Source: Pseudomonadota bacterium (lineage in GTDB: Bacteria > Desulfobacterota > Desulfobacteria > Desulfobacterales > RPRI01). Taken from it: a DNA stretch of 5,775 nt. Position 1 is the first letter of the stretch, and the number at the start of each line of letters is the position of its first letter. Shown here piece by piece: positions 4,503 through 5,775 of the stretch. The notes beneath the pieces were generated by a model. That model did not search any database, was not told where the DNA came from, and saw nothing but the letters and a program-made list of their open reading frames with translations. The DNA lies in NCBI GenBank assembly GCA_018819005.1, contig JAHJQU010000236.1:1-5775 (forward strand), in the 5' to 3' direction. Made by a program: the position numbers and the translations under genes.

Positions 4503-5213
4503 ATGAAACTGTCGGTCGTAATCCCCTGCTACAACGAAGCCGCCACCATTGAAAAGGTGATCGATGCCGTTCTGCAAGCTCCATTTCCCGATAAAGAGAT
4601 CATCGTTGTGGACGACTTCTCCACCGACGGAACGAGGGAAATTCTTCGGGACCGGATCACTCCAAAAATCTCCAAGGTCATATATCATCCCGTGAACCAG
4701 GGGAAAGGCGCCGCACTCCGGTCGGCGATCCGGGAGGCGACGGGAGAGATCGTTGTCATTCAGGACGCGGATCTCGAATATGATCCGGAGGAATATCCGA
4801 AAGTCATCAACCCGATTCTCGAAAACAAGGCGGATGTGGTTTACGGCTCCAGGTTCATCGGCAGCGAGCCTCACAGGGTGGTCTATTTCTGGCACAGGGT
4901 CGGCAACGGAATCCTGACACTCCTTTCCAACATGTTCACAAATCTGAATCTCACGGATATGGAGACCTGCTACAAAGCATTCCGCAGAGAGATCATCCAG
5001 TCGATTGAAATCGAAGAAAACCGGTTCGGATTCGAGCCGGAAATAACGGCCAAGATTGCCCGGAAAGGGGTCCGGATCTATGAGGTGGGAATCTCATACC
5101 ACGGCCGGACATACAAAGAAGGAAAGAAGATCAACTGGAAGGACGGTTTCCGAGCTTTGTACTGTATAGTGAAATACAACGTGAATTTGTCTGGCTCAAA
5201 GGACACGAGATGA
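4503..5213 (+). CDS. GT2 family glycosyltransferase, polyprenyl-phosphate-sugar synthase type
   Basis: This is a 236-residue cytoplasmic GT-A fold enzyme. It opens with KLSVVIPCYNE and shows VVDDFSTDGT (D37-D38), the NQGKGAA loop (65-71), the metal-binding QDADLEYDP (DAD at 88-90), VYGSRF, the acceptor-side DMETCYKAFRRE, and RFGFEPEITAKIARKG. The late HGRTYKEGKKINWKDG is typical of the dolichyl-phosphate mannose/glucose synthase (DPM1/GtrB-like) branch. Such enzymes transfer a sugar from a nucleotide donor to a lipid phosphate. There are no C-terminal membrane segments, so it is the short form. I chose ATG 4503, which has GAGG 9 bp upstream and puts the conserved strand right at the N-terminus; a TTG at 4479 in the same frame overlaps the preceding stop and is less likely. 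It lies 20 bp after the GT-C-like gene, so the two are probably co-transcribed and functionally linked. Confidence 0.9.
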   Translation: MKLSVVIPCYNEAATIEKVIDAVLQAPFPDKEIIVVDDFSTDGTREILRDRITPKISKVIYHPVNQGKGAALRSAIREATGEIVVIQDADLEYDPEEYPKVINPILENKADVVYGSRFIGSEPHRVVYFWHRVGNGILTLLSNMFTNLNLTDMETCYKAFRREIIQSIEIEENRFGFEPEITAKIARKGVRIYEVGISYHGRTYKEGKKINWKDGFRALYCIVKYNVNLSGSKDTR

Positions 5214-5231
5214 GCGCTGGTCTGGAAAAAT
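5210..5231 (+). pseudogene. Start of a third operon gene, cut off by the IS insertion
   Basis: An ATG at 5210 overlaps the GT2 stop as ATGA, with AAAGGA (5198-5203) 6 bp upstream, the normal arrangement of a coupled operon gene. It reads MSAGLEKL and then runs into the presumed IS left end, meeting a stop at 5267-5269 after 19 codons. The rest of the gene should lie beyond the IS, outside the window. The product cannot be identified from seven or eight residues. Confidence 0.45.
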
Positions 5232-5299
5232 TGTACAGTTGTTTAAGTGGTAAAGTTGCTCTAAACTGAAATAAAGTAACAGAAAGGAGCAGCGGGAAC

Positions 5300-5599
5300 A
5301 TGAAGAAATTGAGAAGGAATCATGGAGCAGCGTTTAAAGCAAAAGTAGCGATAGAGGCTATCAAGGATGAGAAGACAATAGTTGAGCTGGCAGAGCGTTT
5401 TCAAGTGCATCCCAATCAGATATCAGCATGGAAGAAACAGCTTTTAGAGAGGGCACAAGATGTATTTGCCGGGGAAAAGAAGACAGAAGGAGTACCGAGC
5501 GTAAAAGAGCTGCACGCCAAGATAGGACAGCTTGCCATGGAGAACGATTTTTTGTCAGTTGCGCTCGGTCGCATAGCCGATACGAGCGCAAAGAGATGA
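5300..5599 (+). CDS. IS3-family transposase orfA (helix-turn-helix protein)
   Basis: This 99-residue protein is of usual orfA length. Residues 1-50 form the HTH_Tnp_1 (PF01527) DNA-binding domain: RRNHGAAFKAKVAIEAIK, then ELAERFQVHPNQISAWKKQLLE. Residues 68-90 carry a leucine zipper with L71, L78 and L85 in heptad register, followed by the conserved ENDFLxxALGR end. It recognises the element's terminal repeats and multimerises with the orfAB transposase; alone it often acts as a regulator. AAAGGAG lies 10 bp upstream of ATG 5300. The stop TGA (5597-5599) overlaps the ATG of orfB (5596). Within codons 83-85, T TTT TTG (5548-5554) is a possible -1 slippery heptamer for making the fused transposase. 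The frame is intact. Confidence 0.92.
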   Translation: MKKLRRNHGAAFKAKVAIEAIKDEKTIVELAERFQVHPNQISAWKKQLLERAQDVFAGEKKTEGVPSVKELHAKIGQLAMENDFLSVALGRIADTSAKR

Positions 5600-5775
5600 T
5601 TGATCGGGAGAGCAAATTATCTATTGTCCAGCAATGTCGGATGGTTGGGATTTCGAGAACAAGTATGTATTATGAGCCAAAATCGATCAGTTCCAGAGAT
5701 ATGGAGTTGATGCGTCTGATCGATGAGATACACTTGAGATATCCCTTTTACGGCAGCCGTAGGATACTCGATGAA
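5596..5775 (+). CDS. IS3-family transposase orfB, N-terminal part (runs off the window)
   Basis: Sixty codons are visible, in the -1 frame relative to orfA. They begin MIDRESKLSIVQQCRMVGIS and show SRTSMYYEP, then LMRLIDEIHLRYPFYGSRRI. This is the helical N-terminal domain (HTH_21-like) that precedes the DDE integrase core (rve) in IS3 transposases; Y-P-F-Y-G-S-R-R is a hallmark. The catalytic Asp/Asp/Glu residues lie outside the window, so activity cannot be judged. ATG 5596 overlaps the orfA stop as ATGA, which permits coupled re-initiation, but the frame is also open upstream to at least 5545, so production as a frameshift fusion with orfA is equally possible. Confidence 0.92.
   Translation, partial: MIDRESKLSIVQQCRMVGISRTSMYYEPKSISSRDMELMRLIDEIHLRYPFYGSRRILDE

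Larger units (their letters stand above)
5232..5775 (+). mobile_element. IS3-family insertion sequence, left part
   Basis: Two overlapping transposase frames (orfA then orfB in -1) identify an IS3-family element that continues past the window. The left boundary is an estimate: the family's ends begin TG, TGTACAGTT starts at 5232, and the preceding bases still read as the operon gene starting at 5210. The right inverted repeat and target duplication are not visible, so the exact end may be off by a few bases. Confidence 0.7.

Noticed and set aside
2557..5615. Several long minus-strand open frames beneath the membrane protein, GT2 and orfA genes
   Set aside because: They are antisense shadows of well-supported plus-strand genes, with no recognisable domains.

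Overview
The window looks like accessory chromosomal DNA from a Gram-negative, probably deltaproteobacterial (Desulfobacterota, Syntrophus/Geobacter-like) genome. The reasons are a sigma-54 type promoter in front of a type IV pilin gene, a ParE-type toxin-antitoxin pair, an orphan HicB-like gene, an IS3-family element, and dispersed repeats built on the word TCCTGT, which I associate with such genomes. The lineage is inferred from gene content and style; there is no rRNA or other marker.

Region by region. 1-425 holds the 3' part of a 'putative addiction module' antitoxin gene and its overlapping RelE/ParE-family toxin. 426-1320 is repeat-rich: three copies of a 54-56 bp repeat, the first copy being the left arm of a larger inverted repeat, surround a lone HicB-like antitoxin gene (687-902). 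A near-consensus sigma-70 promoter (1281-1308) is followed at once by a 153 bp MITE-like element (1321-1473) with 18 bp terminal inverted repeats and a 5 bp flanking direct repeat. 1474-1665 may be remnant coding sequence. A well-formed sigma-54 promoter (1673-1688) then precedes a structured leader and a type IV pilin-like gene (1809-2168). One missing base appears to have cut off the last strand of that pilin. A hairpin terminator (2241-2279) closes the unit.

2326-5213 carries a 718-residue polytopic GT-C-like membrane protein with a C-terminal TPR region, then, 20 bp later, a cytoplasmic GT2 glycosyltransferase of the polyprenyl-phosphate-sugar synthase type. A third gene seems to start by ATGA overlap at 5210 but is broken after about seven codons by an IS3-family insertion (orfA 5300-5599, orfB from 5596 off the right edge).

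How the genes may work together (inference): the GT2 enzyme could load a sugar onto a lipid phosphate, the GT-C membrane protein could use that lipid-linked sugar outside the cytoplasmic membrane, and the adjacent pilin is a plausible acceptor. This candidate pilin-glycosylation locus is the most interesting biological idea here. The terminator between pilin and membrane protein shows they are not simply one operon, and both the pilin and the downstream gene look damaged, so the locus may be decaying.
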